Notes under the pieces: model-generated
The model's input: the letters and a program-made list of their open reading frames with translations, nothing else
The model's database searches: none
What the model was told of the DNA's origin: nothing
Shown: positions 35,014 through 46,903 of the stretch, one piece after another
Numbering within the stretch: the stretch's first letter is position 1
Layout: each line of letters starts with the position of its first letter
Program-made: the position numbers and the translations under genes
From: Lomentospora prolificans
Lineage: Eukaryota > Ascomycota > Sordariomycetes > Microascales > Microascaceae
Assembly: GCA_029532625.1 (NCBI GenBank)
Contig: JARFXM010000003.1
Span: forward strand, 4,526,001-4,590,000
Length of the DNA stretch: 64,000 nt
Direction: 5' to 3'

Positions 35014-37119
35014 TCAAGCCTTCGCGTTTCAGCAGCCGTGGTATGATGGACGGGGAAACAAAAGTGCGATGGACGGCGTGCAGGCGAGAAATGGACGGAG
35101 AAAGCGCGCTCTCGAGAGGGGGGGGCGTTTCAATGAGCTCAACTCGTCTGGGGACCGGCGGCAGGTTTGTGGCTAGCTTGTGGACTAGGTTCGCTGGCGT
35201 CGCTTGGAGGCTGCAGGATGGGGAATGCCGCCATTTAGAGCCCGGCTGGGTCGAATGGTTAAGGTGTCGTGCTGTAGGGCAGGAATAAAAAAAATTGAAC
35301 GAGGGCATCAATGCCAAGATCCTCCGGTGATCGTGCTTAGTCACTACGCGGGAAGGTGCGCGATTGGCCGTTGCAGCGCTCTGTCTCTATCGTCGTCTGC
35401 GTTTGATAGGCCGCTGCATGACACTTTGCCAGGCTGGCACACCTCCCTTTCTGGCTGGCTGTCTTGACTGGGGCAAAGGGATCCAGAGGAGATGAGCGTC
35501 TCCATTGAACGCAAACGTGAGGCGAAAACTGCCAATTCCGGCTGGCGTGAGATTTTTGGGTAGTGCAGTTTCCCCGCATTTTGCAGCCTAGCTCACGGCC
35601 AGATGGAGTGACTTAGAGGCCAACGAACGCCACGAACACCGCCGAGTCATTACAATCATCACATCGGGTCATAGAGCTAAGGCGTTGCCCGAAAATCCAG
35701 ATGGGTTGAGATATGGCGTACAAGCCAGGCGACCTTAACACTATTGGCCCCGGTTGCTCCCCGTCTGAACCCAAGTATCTGGCGTCTCATAATCAGCAAA
35801 GCCAATCCCTTTTGCAATGTGCGCATCGGGGATACCAATGATCAAGAAACTTTCCTCAAGCTCCCGGGTAACTAGCAGAATTGAAGACGTTTTCTCACTG
35901 TTGGGATCTTTCTGAGAAGTCCTCGCATAGTACCAGACACGGCCGGGTGGGCATCTCAAGCCTGGCGGACCCGGTTCGTCACTTTTTAGACCGCGCAGCT
36001 ATTTTTTTTTTTTTCTTTTTCTTTCTTTTTTTTTTTACAGCCCGTTGACTGCTTTCTCTTATCGCATGAATCGCGATCCGATCTCAGCGGTGACAGCATT
36101 ATCAAGTTTGCCCTGACACCCGCCCATGACCATATGCCATGAGTGGAGAGACGTTATCCAGATATAAGATATTGCGGGATTTGTGGTCGCTTTAAAGACT
36201 ATATATATTGAAACCACAACCACTCTCTTCCAGTACAATGGTACCCCACAGAAGTTGTGAGGGCATGGTGTATGAGCGAGCTATCCTCATTGTTTGTGAG
36301 GAGTCAGAATTGGGCTTTACTTCGAATCGACTCTCTTGTTCGACTTTAAGTTTGAGTGGGAGGGTCATAGGTCTACATTTCAAACTAGAGTGGAGCAGAG
36401 CCGAATATCTGACTTCGGCGAAGCATGGCGAGTCTTACTATTATACCAAACCTTGTACAGGCACTAGAACAGGAAGTCATAATAAAGGAGGCATTTCGAA
36501 CAATCAACACCGGAGGGACTGGCGCTGGCTTCCACCAAGCACACCACAAAACAGTCGAGGAGCACTAAAATATCTGGCCATATCGCCTACTAGTCTGTTG
36601 AGAAAGTAAGACGGCGAGCGCTCTTATACGTGTCTATATGACGTCTCCTGTGTGAGGTTGGGGGGCGAGAGACGATACAATTGTCGTGAATCGTGCTGGT
36701 CATCAAGCTTAATGGTGTCTTCGATCCATTATCGGTCAGACCGGGGGCGATGCGCTTCGTCAAGAATTGCGGCTTCCGCGGGTCGCGCCCGTCAAACCCC
36801 GACCGCGCGGCCGGTTCGCCAAGCAAAACGGAAGGATTCGTACCAGAAAAATTCGTTACGACCTGACGAATGCGCTCAACTTCTCGACGGGATGCCTCTT
36901 CGCTAGCGATTATCAACTAATACTTAGACCAGAATTTATAACGATTGTCCGAGAGTTGAAGTTAAAAAGCTCCGACCTTCTTTCCGTGGACTCTTGTCAT
37001 CTCGATCTTGTACAATCGCTGATCGGGATATCGGAAACATCCCTGTTGACAACCAATTCCATCAGTTAACCTTATTTCATTCCAGTCTTTTTTTTTCTCA
37101 TTTTGCCCTTTTCATAGCG
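35014..37119. other. Intergenic: promoter of the HET gene, no gene seen
   Basis: 2.1 kb; includes a T-rich tract at 36002-36036. No supported gene. Confidence 0.5.
36002..36036 (+). repeat. T-rich pyrimidine tract
   Basis: 35 bases of T interrupted by four C residues. Confidence 0.8.
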
Positions 37120-38602
37120 ATGGGCCCAGATGCGGTGGAGAAAGCCAAGAAGATGGGCTCAGCAGCCGCCTCCAAAGTTGTCCAAGGTCTTATCCAGGAG
37201 CGCGAAAAAGCCATCTGCAGATCGAGTAGCTCTCTGCGCAAGAACGATGGCCCTGTTGACCTCCTTGTTCGGGTGGCTGCAGCAGGTGTCGGCCTTGTTT
37301 CAGAGGCTTGTCTATACAGCCAAGCCAAAAGACTGATTGAGACTGAAGCTAATCCGGAAGAGGGTGCGGAAGCATCACAAATACCCGAAGTGGATTCGAT
37401 TTCCTCCAAGAATACTCTCAGTCTTGCTGAGATGTTTATCAGGAAGCATCCTCACCAACCTACCACACAGCCAAACACTAAACTCGCCCTTCCGATCATC
37501 CTTCCTCAGAGGAGACCAGGGACTCGGGTTCGGGGGTTTATGAGAGCCTATTCACCCATGCTTGCTGATGTGGAATCGACCAAAAAACTTTCCTTGACTT
37601 CATAGACACGCTCAACAAGGCATTGGAACCTAATCCGTGGATATATGCCTTCAATTTGGCGGGCTTCGCCGGTATGGCGGTGCCTGAGCCCCTGATGATG
37701 CTCCTTGGGGTGGGGATAGGTATCGCAACCGACGCCGCCATGGAAGCGCAGAGTCGCTTCAAGTCAAACAAGTTGCTGGATTGTGTCAATGCGGAATTTT
37801 TCATGCCACGCGGACTAGTTTGCCTCGTCGTGACCTGGAAACCTGATGCGGCGGATGGAGACCCCATAACAACAGTCAACTTTGAGGGAAAGATCGCCAA
37901 GCCCAGTTCAAAGACGGCTGTAACACAAAGCATCAAGGATATCATAACAAATAAAGCATCAACAAATGGTGACCTCCAAGACATCCAAGCCTCAATGCGA
38001 GAAATGACGAAATCCTCCAACGGTTCGTTTAAGTGGCCAGACCCAGCGCCTCTCATCTTCCCCGCGCCGAACCAAATCGCAGCTACACCACGTACCCACT
38101 CTGATGGCAAGAAAATGAATGTCATCGATCGTGCAGAGATATGGCTCGGTGAAACATATGGACAGACGGGCCCAGGCCCAATGGATAGAGGAGAACCGCG
38201 ATCTCCCAATAGCTGGACTACCACCACAGCCCGTATTCCAGTCGCGATATGCGGACCCGAATCACCCCGCTTCCAGTGGGGACTTGGTAGCATTCTTCAC
38301 TGGAGGCAACTGGCGCTCAAAGTCGGACAAGAATCCTCAGCGCAGGAAGTCCGATCCTGGTTCCGAAAGGGAGGATGTTGGTGGCTCAGTGAAGCCGACG
38401 TCTAAACTGGCAGCCTCAAAAGCCAAGCCTACCTCTGGGTTCATGGATTTATTTCAGACGGTGAGATATCCTCTCAAGATTGTAAGAGAATGCCCGCTGA
38501 TATAGTAGCTAGGATGCTTTGTACCTCATGATAGTGAACTCGCCGGTTCAGGGTTCGGATACACTCTTATTAGAATTGGAGCAGGGTCTTCACGATCCAT
38601 GA
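37120..38602 (+). pseudogene. Frameshifted fungal gene (PQRRP/RYADPNHPASSG family)
   Basis: ATG at 37120 opens MGPDAVEKAKKMG. Frame 1 runs to LPQRRPGTRVRGFMRAYSPM and stops at 37603-37605. At the A6 run 37582-37587 a lost base would restore the next frame, which continues FLDFIDTLNKALEPNPW and EFFMPRGLVCLVVTW to about 38140. A second shift (about 38140-38165) leads to MDRRAQAQWIEENRDL and RYADPNHPASSGDLVAF. A normal intron (38461-38512) then joins DALYLMIVNSP and a stop at 38600-38602. I recall intact fungal homologues with these conserved blocks; the family has no known function. No GT-AG pair explains the two shifts. The gene is either recently broken or carries two sequencing errors; the surrounding codons look preserved, so decay is young. 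Confidence 0.72.
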
Positions 38603-39391
38603 GGAACCCAACTCGTCTTCTTCTTCTTCAGAAAATCGCATTGCGTCACTTCCTAGGGTTACGTGTTCTTGATGACTCAGGCGTGTCCACATTAGCTTCC
38701 AAGTTGGTTGTAACTCGAAAACTTCTATGGGTAACTCTAACACAATGAACATATCGCTATTTATTGATACTCAACTAACATACACTCGCCGTTCTGTAAT
38801 CAACCGTATAATGATAAACGACCAACTGAATCATGAAGTATATCGATTCTATTCGGTAACCGGACTGCTCAGGGGGATAATCAAGGTCGAGTCCCTAACC
38901 TGTTCCCCACGAGGTCAAGATAGATAAAATGGATATGTAAATCCATGTTAGACGACTTCGATACGCGCATTCACGAAAGTTAAACTGTCTTCTCCAGTTC
39001 CTAAGGCTCTGGCTATTGTCAGTCCAGCAATGTTGGTTTCCACTCCGTAGAGTTGGGGTGCAAGCTATGGAGTTAGTGTCCCGGATAAATAGGTTTAGTT
39101 GCATTTTATTGGCACGGATATGTATGCCATTGGTCTAGAGCTCGAGCCAAGAGCTGGTTAGACCCAAAAGCCAGGGGCTTCCCGAAAGCGAAAACCGCAT
39201 AGCCCCACTGGGAACCTGGATATTTGACGACGATGCGGGGTTCGGCGGGTTTATGCCCGAATCATGCTGCTTATGATGGCTCGAGTAACACGTACAAAAA
39301 GGCTTGGAGCACCCGTGGGACCGATTGTAATGTGTTTCTTTCTCTGCCAAATTCCATCATCTTTTCCTCGGGACGGACTTCGTAACTGGAA
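38603..39391. other. Intergenic: promoter of the GH43 gene
   Basis: 789 bases, no gene supported. Confidence 0.5.
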
Positions 39392-41008
39392 ATGCCTCAG
39401 ATTCGAAACCCCATCTTGCCTGGGTTCAACCCTGACCCTTCCATCCTCAGGGTTGGCAATGACTACTACATCGCCACATCGACTTTCGAGTGGTATCCGG
39501 GTGTGCAGATCCACCACTCCAAGGATCTCGCAAACTGGGAGCTTGTGAAGAGGCCACTCGATAGCAAGAGGCTGCTCGACATGCGGGGAAACCCCGACAG
39601 CTGCGGTATCTGGGCGCCTTGCCTAACTCACGACGGCGAAAAGTTTTGGCTAGTCTACACGGACGTTAAGAGGAAGGATGGATCTTTCAAAGATACTCCG
39701 AACTACATCACGACTGCTACTTCTATTGAGGGCCCCTGGTCCGACCCCATCTATGTTAACTCGTCCGGCTTCGACCCCTCCCTATTCCACGACGATGACG
39801 GCCGAAAGTGGTTCATCAACATGCTTTGGGACCACCGTGCCCGCCCCAGAGTATTCTCCGGCATTGTCATGCAAGAGTTTGACCCCGTTGCCGGAAAGCT
39901 TGTCGGACCAAAGAAGAATATTTTCAAGGGCACTGAGCTGGACCTAGTTGAGGGCCCTCATCTGTACAAGCGAAATGGCTGGTACTATCTCCTGACGGCC
40001 GAGGGAGGTACCGCCTACGAACATGCCTGTACCTTTGCCCGTTCTCGTGATATCTGGGGCCCTTACGAGACTCACCCACAAAAGTACATTGTCACTTCCA
40101 AGGATAGCCCCTGGGCTGCGCTTCAACGAGCGGGCCACGGAGACTTCGTCGACACCCCTGATGGCAAAACGTACCTTGTGCACCTTTCTGGCCGACCCAT
40201 CACTCAGAAACGACGATGCGTGTTGGGCCGAGAGACTTCTATCCAGGAGGCGTACTGGGGTGACGATGACTGGCTATATGTCAAGAACGGTCCGGTGCCT
40301 TCTCTATACGTCGAAGTTCCCGGAGAACGGGACGAAGACAAATACTGGGCGGAGCAAAAATACACTTTCGAGAACGGCCTTCACAAGGACTTTCAATGGC
40401 TGAGAACTCCTGAGACCGATCGGATTTTCCGAACTGATGATGGGAAGCTCACCCTGATTGGCAGGGAGGCCCCAGGCTCCTGGTTCGAGCAGGCCCTTGT
40501 TGCCCGTCGCCAAACCCACTTCTCCTACGACGCCGAAACAGTCGTTGACTTCAGTCCGACCGATGAGAGGGAATTCGCCGGTATCACAGCCTATTACAGC
40601 CGATACAACTTTTTCTATCTCACGGTAACGGCTCACTCAGACGGCCAAAGGGAACTCCTGATTCAGAGCTCCGAGGCCTCGTGGCCCAACGGTAACCTCG
40701 TCAGGCCTTTCGTTGCGCCCGTCCAGATCCCCAACGAAGGCAAAGTAAAGCTTGGTTTGAAGATTAGGAACGACGAGCTCCAGTTCTACTACGCTCTTGG
40801 GGAAGATTCCCTCAAGAAGATTGGGCCAGTTTATGATGCGTCGATAATCTCCGACGAATGTGGCGGTCACCAGGCTCATGGAAGCTTTACAGGGGCATTT
40901 GTTGGCGTGGCATGCTCGGATCTTAATGGAACTGCTGCAGAGGCCAAGTTTGACTACTTTACCTACAAACCGGTACATCATGAGAACGACAGGTACGATA
41001 TTAAATGA
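39392..41008 (+). CDS. GH43 beta-xylosidase / arabinofuranosidase (XynB type)
   Basis: Single exon, 538 residues, no signal peptide, so probably intracellular. The five-blade propeller starts RNPILPGFNPDPSILRVG with general base Asp15; Asp128 in SGFDPSLFHDDDG is the pKa modulator; Glu187 in ELDLVEGPHLYK is the general acid. A C-terminal beta-sandwich (about residue 330 on; FYLTVTAHSDGQRELLIQSS) matches the GH43 subfamily 11 layout of bacterial XynB enzymes. It would cleave xylose from short xylo-oligosaccharides that enter the cell. Together with GH7 it fits plant-wall use. The lack of introns and the bacterial-like architecture make ancient transfer conceivable, but fungal members are known. 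Confidence 0.94.
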   Translation: MPQIRNPILPGFNPDPSILRVGNDYYIATSTFEWYPGVQIHHSKDLANWELVKRPLDSKRLLDMRGNPDSCGIWAPCLTHDGEKFWLVYTDVKRKDGSFKDTPNYITTATSIEGPWSDPIYVNSSGFDPSLFHDDDGRKWFINMLWDHRARPRVFSGIVMQEFDPVAGKLVGPKKNIFKGTELDLVEGPHLYKRNGWYYLLTAEGGTAYEHACTFARSRDIWGPYETHPQKYIVTSKDSPWAALQRAGHGDFVDTPDGKTYLVHLSGRPITQKRRCVLGRETSIQEAYWGDDDWLYVKNGPVPSLYVEVPGERDEDKYWAEQKYTFENGLHKDFQWLRTPETDRIFRTDDGKLTLIGREAPGSWFEQALVARRQTHFSYDAETVVDFSPTDEREFAGITAYYSRYNFFYLTVTAHSDGQRELLIQSSEASWPNGNLVRPFVAPVQIPNEGKVKLGLKIRNDELQFYYALGEDSLKKIGPVYDASIISDECGGHQAHGSFTGAFVGVACSDLNGTAAEAKFDYFTYKPVHHENDRYDIK

Positions 41009-41237
41009 GACTGACAAGGCGGTTGACGAGACGAAGGAAAAGGTTATTGCTATGAACACGTCGCTCTAGTTGAATAGAACTATTTAATGTTACACATGCT
41101 GCAGGCGTATAAATATGTATAAAAGGGGTATGAGGGTTTGCAGTTTGATTTACACCAAATGCTGTCTCGCGCTGGGCGACAAGATCTCTATCGGCACCGT
41201 GATCGCTAATACGGGTGGCTCCAAGGTCGGGTCGTAA

Positions 41238-41959
41238 TCAGAGAACATTCACAACCACAAGAAGGCCAGCCAAAGCTCCTACAGCCATTCCACTAATCCC
41301 CGAAGTTGACGCCGCAGAATCTCCATCGCCGTCGCTAGAGGTACTGTTAGAGCCATTGGATCCGCTGGATCCGCTGGCGCCATCAGCACCATCTTGGCCG
41401 TCCTCGCCGTCCTCGCCGCTCGTTGACGATGCGACCTCGGTGCAGAGGACAAAGCCATTGCGGCTGGGGGCGTTGGTGTGTGTCATAGCACCGGAATAGA
41501 CGCATGATCCTTGGTAGTTGGGATCGATAACAATGCGATCGGCGCCAGGGGATTCTGTGTACGTCAGCGTTAGCTTATGTCTAGTACCTAGTTCACACGA
41601 AACAAAGGACGGTCATATAAGACTACGTAGGGCACCGTGTATGATGTCTTAAGACCGGATGACTTACGTCCAGTGTAGTTTCCAGACTTTAGAATGGGAA
41701 ACTCCTGATAGGGACCGGATGTCGCAAACACCAGACCCTCCCGGTTATTAAATCTGTGAGGGTACTTGTTGGTGCCGAGCTGTTGGTTCGCAGCAATCAG
41801 CCTGCAACCCTCGCCGACAGCCTCATCGACCTGCTTCTGGGTGTACTTGTTGGATCCGCATGTGACGGACTCTAGGCTAGTCGTCCCCTGACGCCTCTCG
41901 AGGCGGGCGGCGGACAGCCCCAAGAGGGAAAGAAGGATGGCAGTCTGAGGAAAGATCAT
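41238..41959 (-). CDS. RNase T1/N1-type secreted ribonuclease with collagen-like spacer and C-terminal hydrophobic tail
   Basis: Two exons on the minus strand: 41959-41668 and 41554-41238; 202 residues. Signal peptide MIFPQTAILLSLLGLSAA. Guanyl-specific RNase residues are all present: His68 in NKYPHRFNN, Glu86 in YQEFPIL, Arg104 in SPGADRIVID, His123 in GAMTHTNAP; Cys pairs frame the domain (SVTCGSN and FVLCTEV). After the domain come eight Gly-X-Y triplets (144-167), a Ser/Asp/Gly stretch and a hydrophobic end (AVGALAGLLVVVNVL) that looks like a GPI-anchor signal. Most relatives stop after the catalytic domain. Likely cleaves RNA after G at the cell surface or outside. Loops are short, unlike the ribotoxin branch, so I do not call it a ribotoxin. 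Confidence 0.9.
41346..41417 (-). repeat. Collagen-like Gly-X-Y triplet repeat (8 units)
   Basis: Encodes GED GED GQD GAD GAS GSS GSN GSN in the spacer of the RNase; the first units are near-identical 9-bp repeats. Confidence 0.85.
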
Positions 41960-42543
41960 TGCGAGAGTGTCCCGCTGATAACGTCGGGAAAGATGATTGT
42001 TGGAAGCGGATCGTACGCGTTTCGAAGGAGGCGTAACGGGTTGAGATCAGATGAAAAGCTAAATATGGAGACCAAAACAACCTAATGTGTCTTTTCAGCT
42101 CTTCTGGGCAGGCGCCAAGACGCCCCAAGATTATAGCAGGGAGAGGTGGGACATGGCGCCCAATTGTGATGAAGCATTCAGGCTTGAATCCAGGCTTAGT
42201 GGGCCACAGAGGGGAGGGCATGAAAATTCCGTACCGGTGACTGGTCAGAATCCATGATCACATGACTTTTAGACCGCAATTGATTCTTGGAGGCCTGAGG
42301 ATGAACTTAGAGGGTTTTCCAGATTGAGCCAAGCTGGCCCCGCCATTGCAAACCCCAATCTCTGCTCCAAGTGTGCCTTCTGCCCCGCCAATGACATCAG
42401 GAGGCCTGTTTGGCTGGCTGGCTGTCCTTGCAAACTATTAGCGCTCTTACGAGTAGAGCGAGGGCATTTTAGACGCTGCGCATTCTTTTTGTCTCACGGA
42501 AGATACCATCAAACGAAGTGCCTAACGCTACTTTTCCTTCACC
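41960..42543. other. Divergent promoter region (RNase / DUF3632)
   Basis: 584 bases between two divergent start codons; contains two GGCTGGCTGGCTG-type short repeats near 42413-42425. Confidence 0.45.
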
Positions 42544-43466
42544 ATGAGCTCCGGAAATGCGCATCTGCCACAAGAAGCTTTCAAGAGTCTCGAGTCTCTC
42601 AGGACAGAAGCTACGCCAGTAGTTGAGGTGGCGTCATCGTTCTCGAAATTCGTCACCAGCCCGCCTTCGGGTGTTGACGATCGTCTTTGGGAGGGCTGGA
42701 ATGCCTTCTTCGACATTGTGGGAAAGACACCTCCGGAGGACCAGCAAAGACTCGTAGACTTCCTCGTCGAGCTCCGGAAAACGACTGCAAAGGACGAAGA
42801 GGGACGTGTTGTCAGGCATGATGATGGGGAGCTGTGGAAGGACTTGCCCGCGCTGGGGTGGGTTGCTCGCGAGCTCTGGAATTTCGGTACGACCCCCCTG
42901 AAATTCGTATGCAATCATACTCCAGCGAGATGAATCGCATACACAGGCCATCATCTCGAATCATCATTGCCAGCAACGACAGTGTGAGTTGAAGCAGCGC
43001 ACAGGCCAGACCACTAACCGCACCCCGTGCAACGGTCCTAGACATTCATGACCCAGCCGCATCTTCAGACGAACGGACCGCTTTCGACAATCAGTCCGCC
43101 TTCCTCGCTCGCCTTACGGCGCTTGCTAAGCTGGACGATCCGCGAGACCCCTTCGACTACTCCCTTTATGGCTTATGGGCCCTACGATCGGCATTCGAGG
43201 AATCGCAGGCAGAGGATATTGGTGGATCGCCAGCCGTTGTGAATGCGTCGCTGTGGATTCAGTACGGAGGAGAAGCACTGAAGAAGCTATCAGGCGACCA
43301 ACGGGCCATGGAGGGCAACTCTGGCAGAGCAGGGAACAGATTTTCCGAAAAGCCATGGAAGGGCTTTAACGACGAGAGGTGGCAGGTATGGCAGACAGGG
43401 TTCGAGGAGGCTGCGAGCGTGGTTGATAGTGCGCGGACGACGGCGCAGAGAATGCGGGCGTTGTAG
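42544..43466 (+). CDS. DUF3632-type fungal protein
   Basis: Two exons: 42544-42886 and 43042-43466, joined by a 155-nt intron, the longest in the window; 255 residues. The pattern DRLWEGWNAFFDIVGKTP, then QQRLVDFLVELRKTTA, followed in exon 2 by DYSLYGLWALRSAFEE and a C-terminal helical half, is that of fungal DUF3632 proteins: all-helical, cytosolic, of unknown role. No signal peptide or TM segment. Such genes often occur in gene families in accessory regions of filamentous ascomycetes. The frame is continuous over the junction (FG|AC gives Asp). Confidence 0.8.
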
Positions 43467-44612
43467 AACCCTGCCCGTGCATGGAGAGCCGGTTTTGACA
43501 GGCGGAGTCGACACACTATTGCCACTATGCTTGTAGATTAAAATCACTAACCGCCTTAGCGGGGATGTGTTCCGCATTTTATTTCCTTCTCCCGCCGGAC
43601 CCTTGCATTCAGCCATCTCCTTGCCGTGCGATGCCCACACCCAAGGTTGCTGGGATCCCCGCTGACGAACGAAGGAGGGGAATAAGAATAGCCAGCTTTG
43701 GTCGTCCAGGTTGATTTACATCCCCACCGTACACTTCGAGGCTGTCATAATGGTTGAAAACCGTCGGATCGAGAGAGAGAGCGGTCTTGACCACAACTTC
43801 GGAGGAATAAATGTGCAGCGTCACGAGCCATCGTTCTGGCTGCAAAGTTCTGCATCAGGAGCATTCTCCTGTTGTCAACGACCACTTCAATCCCTGTACA
43901 GGGGACCCAGGAAATTGACAGCTGCATGGATTCTCGTGGGAGGCGCATTGCGTAAGCAAGCGCATTGGTGAATGTTGGCCGGGCAAGGTGACCTGCAGGC
44001 AGGGATCATCAATCGATGCGGACACCATACATAGAATATTTCTGGACGCTGCTAAGAGGGGTTGCGGAGTCGCCAGTACGACCCTGGCCTGAGATGCTGC
44101 TCCGCCAGTGGTTCTGGTTCAACTTGTTTGATTGTACCCCACTGGTGAGCTCACTTTTCGGGCACTAGCTGGCAAGCGAGCGACGCAGAGGTGTCCGGGC
44201 GCAGATTAACCACAAAGTTGCATTCCGCGCCCAAGAGCGGCCGCGGAGACCAGCCAACGCGATCCGGAAAAGGGATTAGCCCCTCTCCCCCACCATCCGG
44301 GACAATCCTAGTGGATTAGAAGCTCAAGAAAGTTCCAATGGCACCAGGGGTGGTGGTCCGCATCCCATCCGACCGGGATTCATCATGGTGTAACCGCATT
44401 TCGATATATAAGATTAAGCGTTTCCCTGGTATCCCCAGACTTAGCTATATGACCCTCCGACGGATTGGATCCTTGTTGCCTCCCGTCACTCTCTGATCCT
44501 AAAAGCCGGCATCATTCCCCATTGCCGATTGAGAGTGCATTCTCTCCTACTCTCCACCTCCCCTTCGCACCATCAAGCCGAGAAAATTGGTTGGAAAAAT
44601 CCAGTCGTCGAA
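43467..44612. other. Intergenic: promoter of GMC oxidoreductase 1
   Basis: 1.15 kb, no gene supported; TATA box near the right end. Confidence 0.5.
44405..44411 (+). promoter_or_regulatory. Possible TATA box of GMC oxidoreductase 1
   Basis: TATATAA about 200 bases before the ATG at 44613, followed by a CT-rich stretch. Confidence 0.35.
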
Positions 44613-46566
44613 ATGTTGAGCTCTGCTGCTATTATTGGTCTGGCATTGGCCGGATTGGCTGTGGCAGATGATATCGATGACGTTTTCCGACTCCCTTCTA
44701 GTGCCTTTGCCATCCCGTTTGCCGATGCCGCCTATGATTACGTCGGTAAGTGTTCAGAAATTCTCTCAATAAATAATTGGCTTGGAAGACTAATCAGTCT
44801 TCGTTAGTTGTCGGCGGAGGTACGTCTGGGCTCGCTATAGCCGCACGCCTTGCCGAGACAGCGTCTGTCGCCGTCGTTGAAGCTGGTGGCATCTACCAGA
44901 TCGACAATGGCAACCAGAGCGTTGTCCCCGCTTACGCCTTCACCCAAGGCTTCACTAGCGTGGACGAGACTTACCCACCTAATCCATTGATGGATTGGGA
45001 CCTCCTGACAGTCCCTATGGACGGCGCTGCTGGCCGAAAGATCCACTACGCCCAAGGAAAGACCCTCGGGGGAAGTTCGGCGATCAACAACATGGCTTAT
45101 CACAGAGCCACCGTTGGTTACCACGAACGCTGGGCCGAGCTCGTCGGGGATGACAGCTATGAGTTCGATAACGTGCTTCCCTTCTTTAAGAAGAGCACGC
45201 ACCACACTCGTCCCAAGAACGCAAAGAGGGCCATGCCCAACGCTACCGTTAAATACGACGCTACTGTCTTTGATAATGGCCCTGTCGAAATTTCCTACTC
45301 TAACTTTGTTGATACGCCTTTGACGTGGATAGCGCGCGGCCTGCAAGGTCTCAATATGCCCCTTAGTCCTGATGGCCAGTGCACTGGTCACCTCGCTGGA
45401 TACGGCGCCTGGAACGCCGCGACCATGACGCCGAAGGCGAAGAGATCTTCGGCTCAGGCTTACTTGGTCCAAGCTATCCAGAACACTAATTTGATGGTGT
45501 ATCCCCACACTCAAGTCACTAAGATTCTATTCGATTCTTCGGCTCGTGCTACTGGCGTTACTGTTAAGACGGCTGGCATCGAGTACACTGTTTCGGCGAA
45601 CAATGAGGTTATCGTGTCTGCCGGTTCTTTCCATACTCCCCAGCTTCTCATGGTGTCTGGTACGTACCTACCCTTATCAGTATATACGCCCCCGTGGTTG
45701 GGTTTCGCAAACGCTAACCGATAGCAATAGGTGTTGGACCGAGCGAGACTCTCGAGGCGCTAGATATTCCTGTCGTTGCCGATCTTCCTGGCGTTGGCCA
45801 AAACCTCCAAGATCAAATCTTTTTCGATGTCATGTACGGAATCACGGTTCCTACGGCCTCGAACTCACTCGCAAACCCCGTTGCCGCCGAAGCTGCCCGG
45901 CGCCAGTACCTTGACGATGCAGCTGGCCCCCTAAGCAATGCTGGAGGATATCTGTCCTTCGAGAAGCTCCCCCGTGCGCAGGTTGGAAACTGGTCCCAAC
46001 GAACCGCGGACCTCCTCGCCGAGTTTGACGACGATTGGCCTGAAGTCGAGTACATTGGCTCCGCCTTCCCTGGCGGTGATGACTCTACCCTTGGCAACAT
46101 CTCTGGCGCTCTCCTTATCCCTTTCTCTAGGGGCAACGTTACCATCTCGAGCGACAGTATGGCAGATAAGCCTGTCATCGACCTTGGCTGGCTTTCCGAC
46201 CCTGCTGATGCTGAAGTTGCCGTCAGCATTTTCAAGCGAGTGCGCGCTGCTTGGAATACACCTGCTCTCAGCCAAATCAAGGCTACTCCCGAAATCGTGC
46301 CCGGCTCTGCGGTGTCCACCGACGAGGATATTCTCAACTACATCAAGGGAGGGGCCCGGACCATCTGGCACGCCAGCGGAACGTGCAAGATGGGCAAGTC
46401 GGACGACGCTATGGCTGTCGTAGACCCCCAGGGACGGGTATACGGCGTCGATGGTCTGAGGGTCGTGGACGCCTCGGTTCTTCCTCTGATCATGCCCGGA
46501 CACCCTGTTGGCACCCTTTACATGCTTGCTGAGAAGATTGCGGCGGATATCAAGGCCCAGGCGTGA
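44613..46566 (+). CDS. GMC oxidoreductase 1 (FAD-dependent, AA3 type), secreted
   Basis: Three exons: 44613-44745, 44808-45659, 45731-46566; 606 residues. Signal peptide MLSSAAIIGLALAGLAVA. The FAD-binding VVVGGGTSGLAIAARL (GxGxxG at 47-52) is split by intron 1. GMC signatures are visible: GKTLGGSSAINNMAYHRA and SAGSFHTPQLLMVSGVGPS. Catalytic His542 in IWHASGTCKMG and second His586 in IMPGHPVGT are both present, so the enzyme should be active. GMC enzymes oxidise sugars, alcohols or secondary metabolites and pass electrons to oxygen (making H2O2) or quinones; the substrate is not predictable. With the second GMC gene, tyrosinase and GH7 nearby it fits extracellular oxidation. An earlier in-frame ATG (44529) would hide the signal peptide, so 44613 is preferred. 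Confidence 0.93.
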
Positions 46567-46903
46567 TGATGTCAACCCACGAGTGACGACTTATGAGCGT
46601 ATTGGATTCCTGTATATATAGAGCATTTTAATTCTAATCTACCCGACAATTTCTTTTTGCTGGGTAGCTATCCCCTGGTTCGTTCCGTGACAATTTGAAT
46701 TGAGACATAATATTTATGTAGAGATGTACCAAGTGTATATTATGCGATTCGGGCTCACAAAGTTATGCACCTGAGTCTGTGCTCATGCACAATTAAAGAA
46801 ACCACTACGGAATAAAAGGCGAAAAAAAACCCCCACCCTCTCTCAGGGGTTGTAGCGACCGCGGAAAACTCGAATAAAAGTAATCCGTCAAAAAAAGAAT
46901 GGT
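46567..46903. other. 3' flank of GMC oxidoreductase 1 and tRNA terminator
   Basis: No gene. Contains the T7 terminator of the tRNA (A7 on the plus strand, about 46891-46897). Confidence 0.5.

Noticed and set aside
36002..36036. T-rich tract as a retroposon poly(A) tail
   Set aside because: No coding or target-site duplication next to it; the same holds for the T32 run at 53656-53687.
41238..41959. Ribotoxin (sarcin-like) gene
   Set aside because: Catalytic core has the short loops of RNase T1; the long basic loops of ribotoxins are missing.
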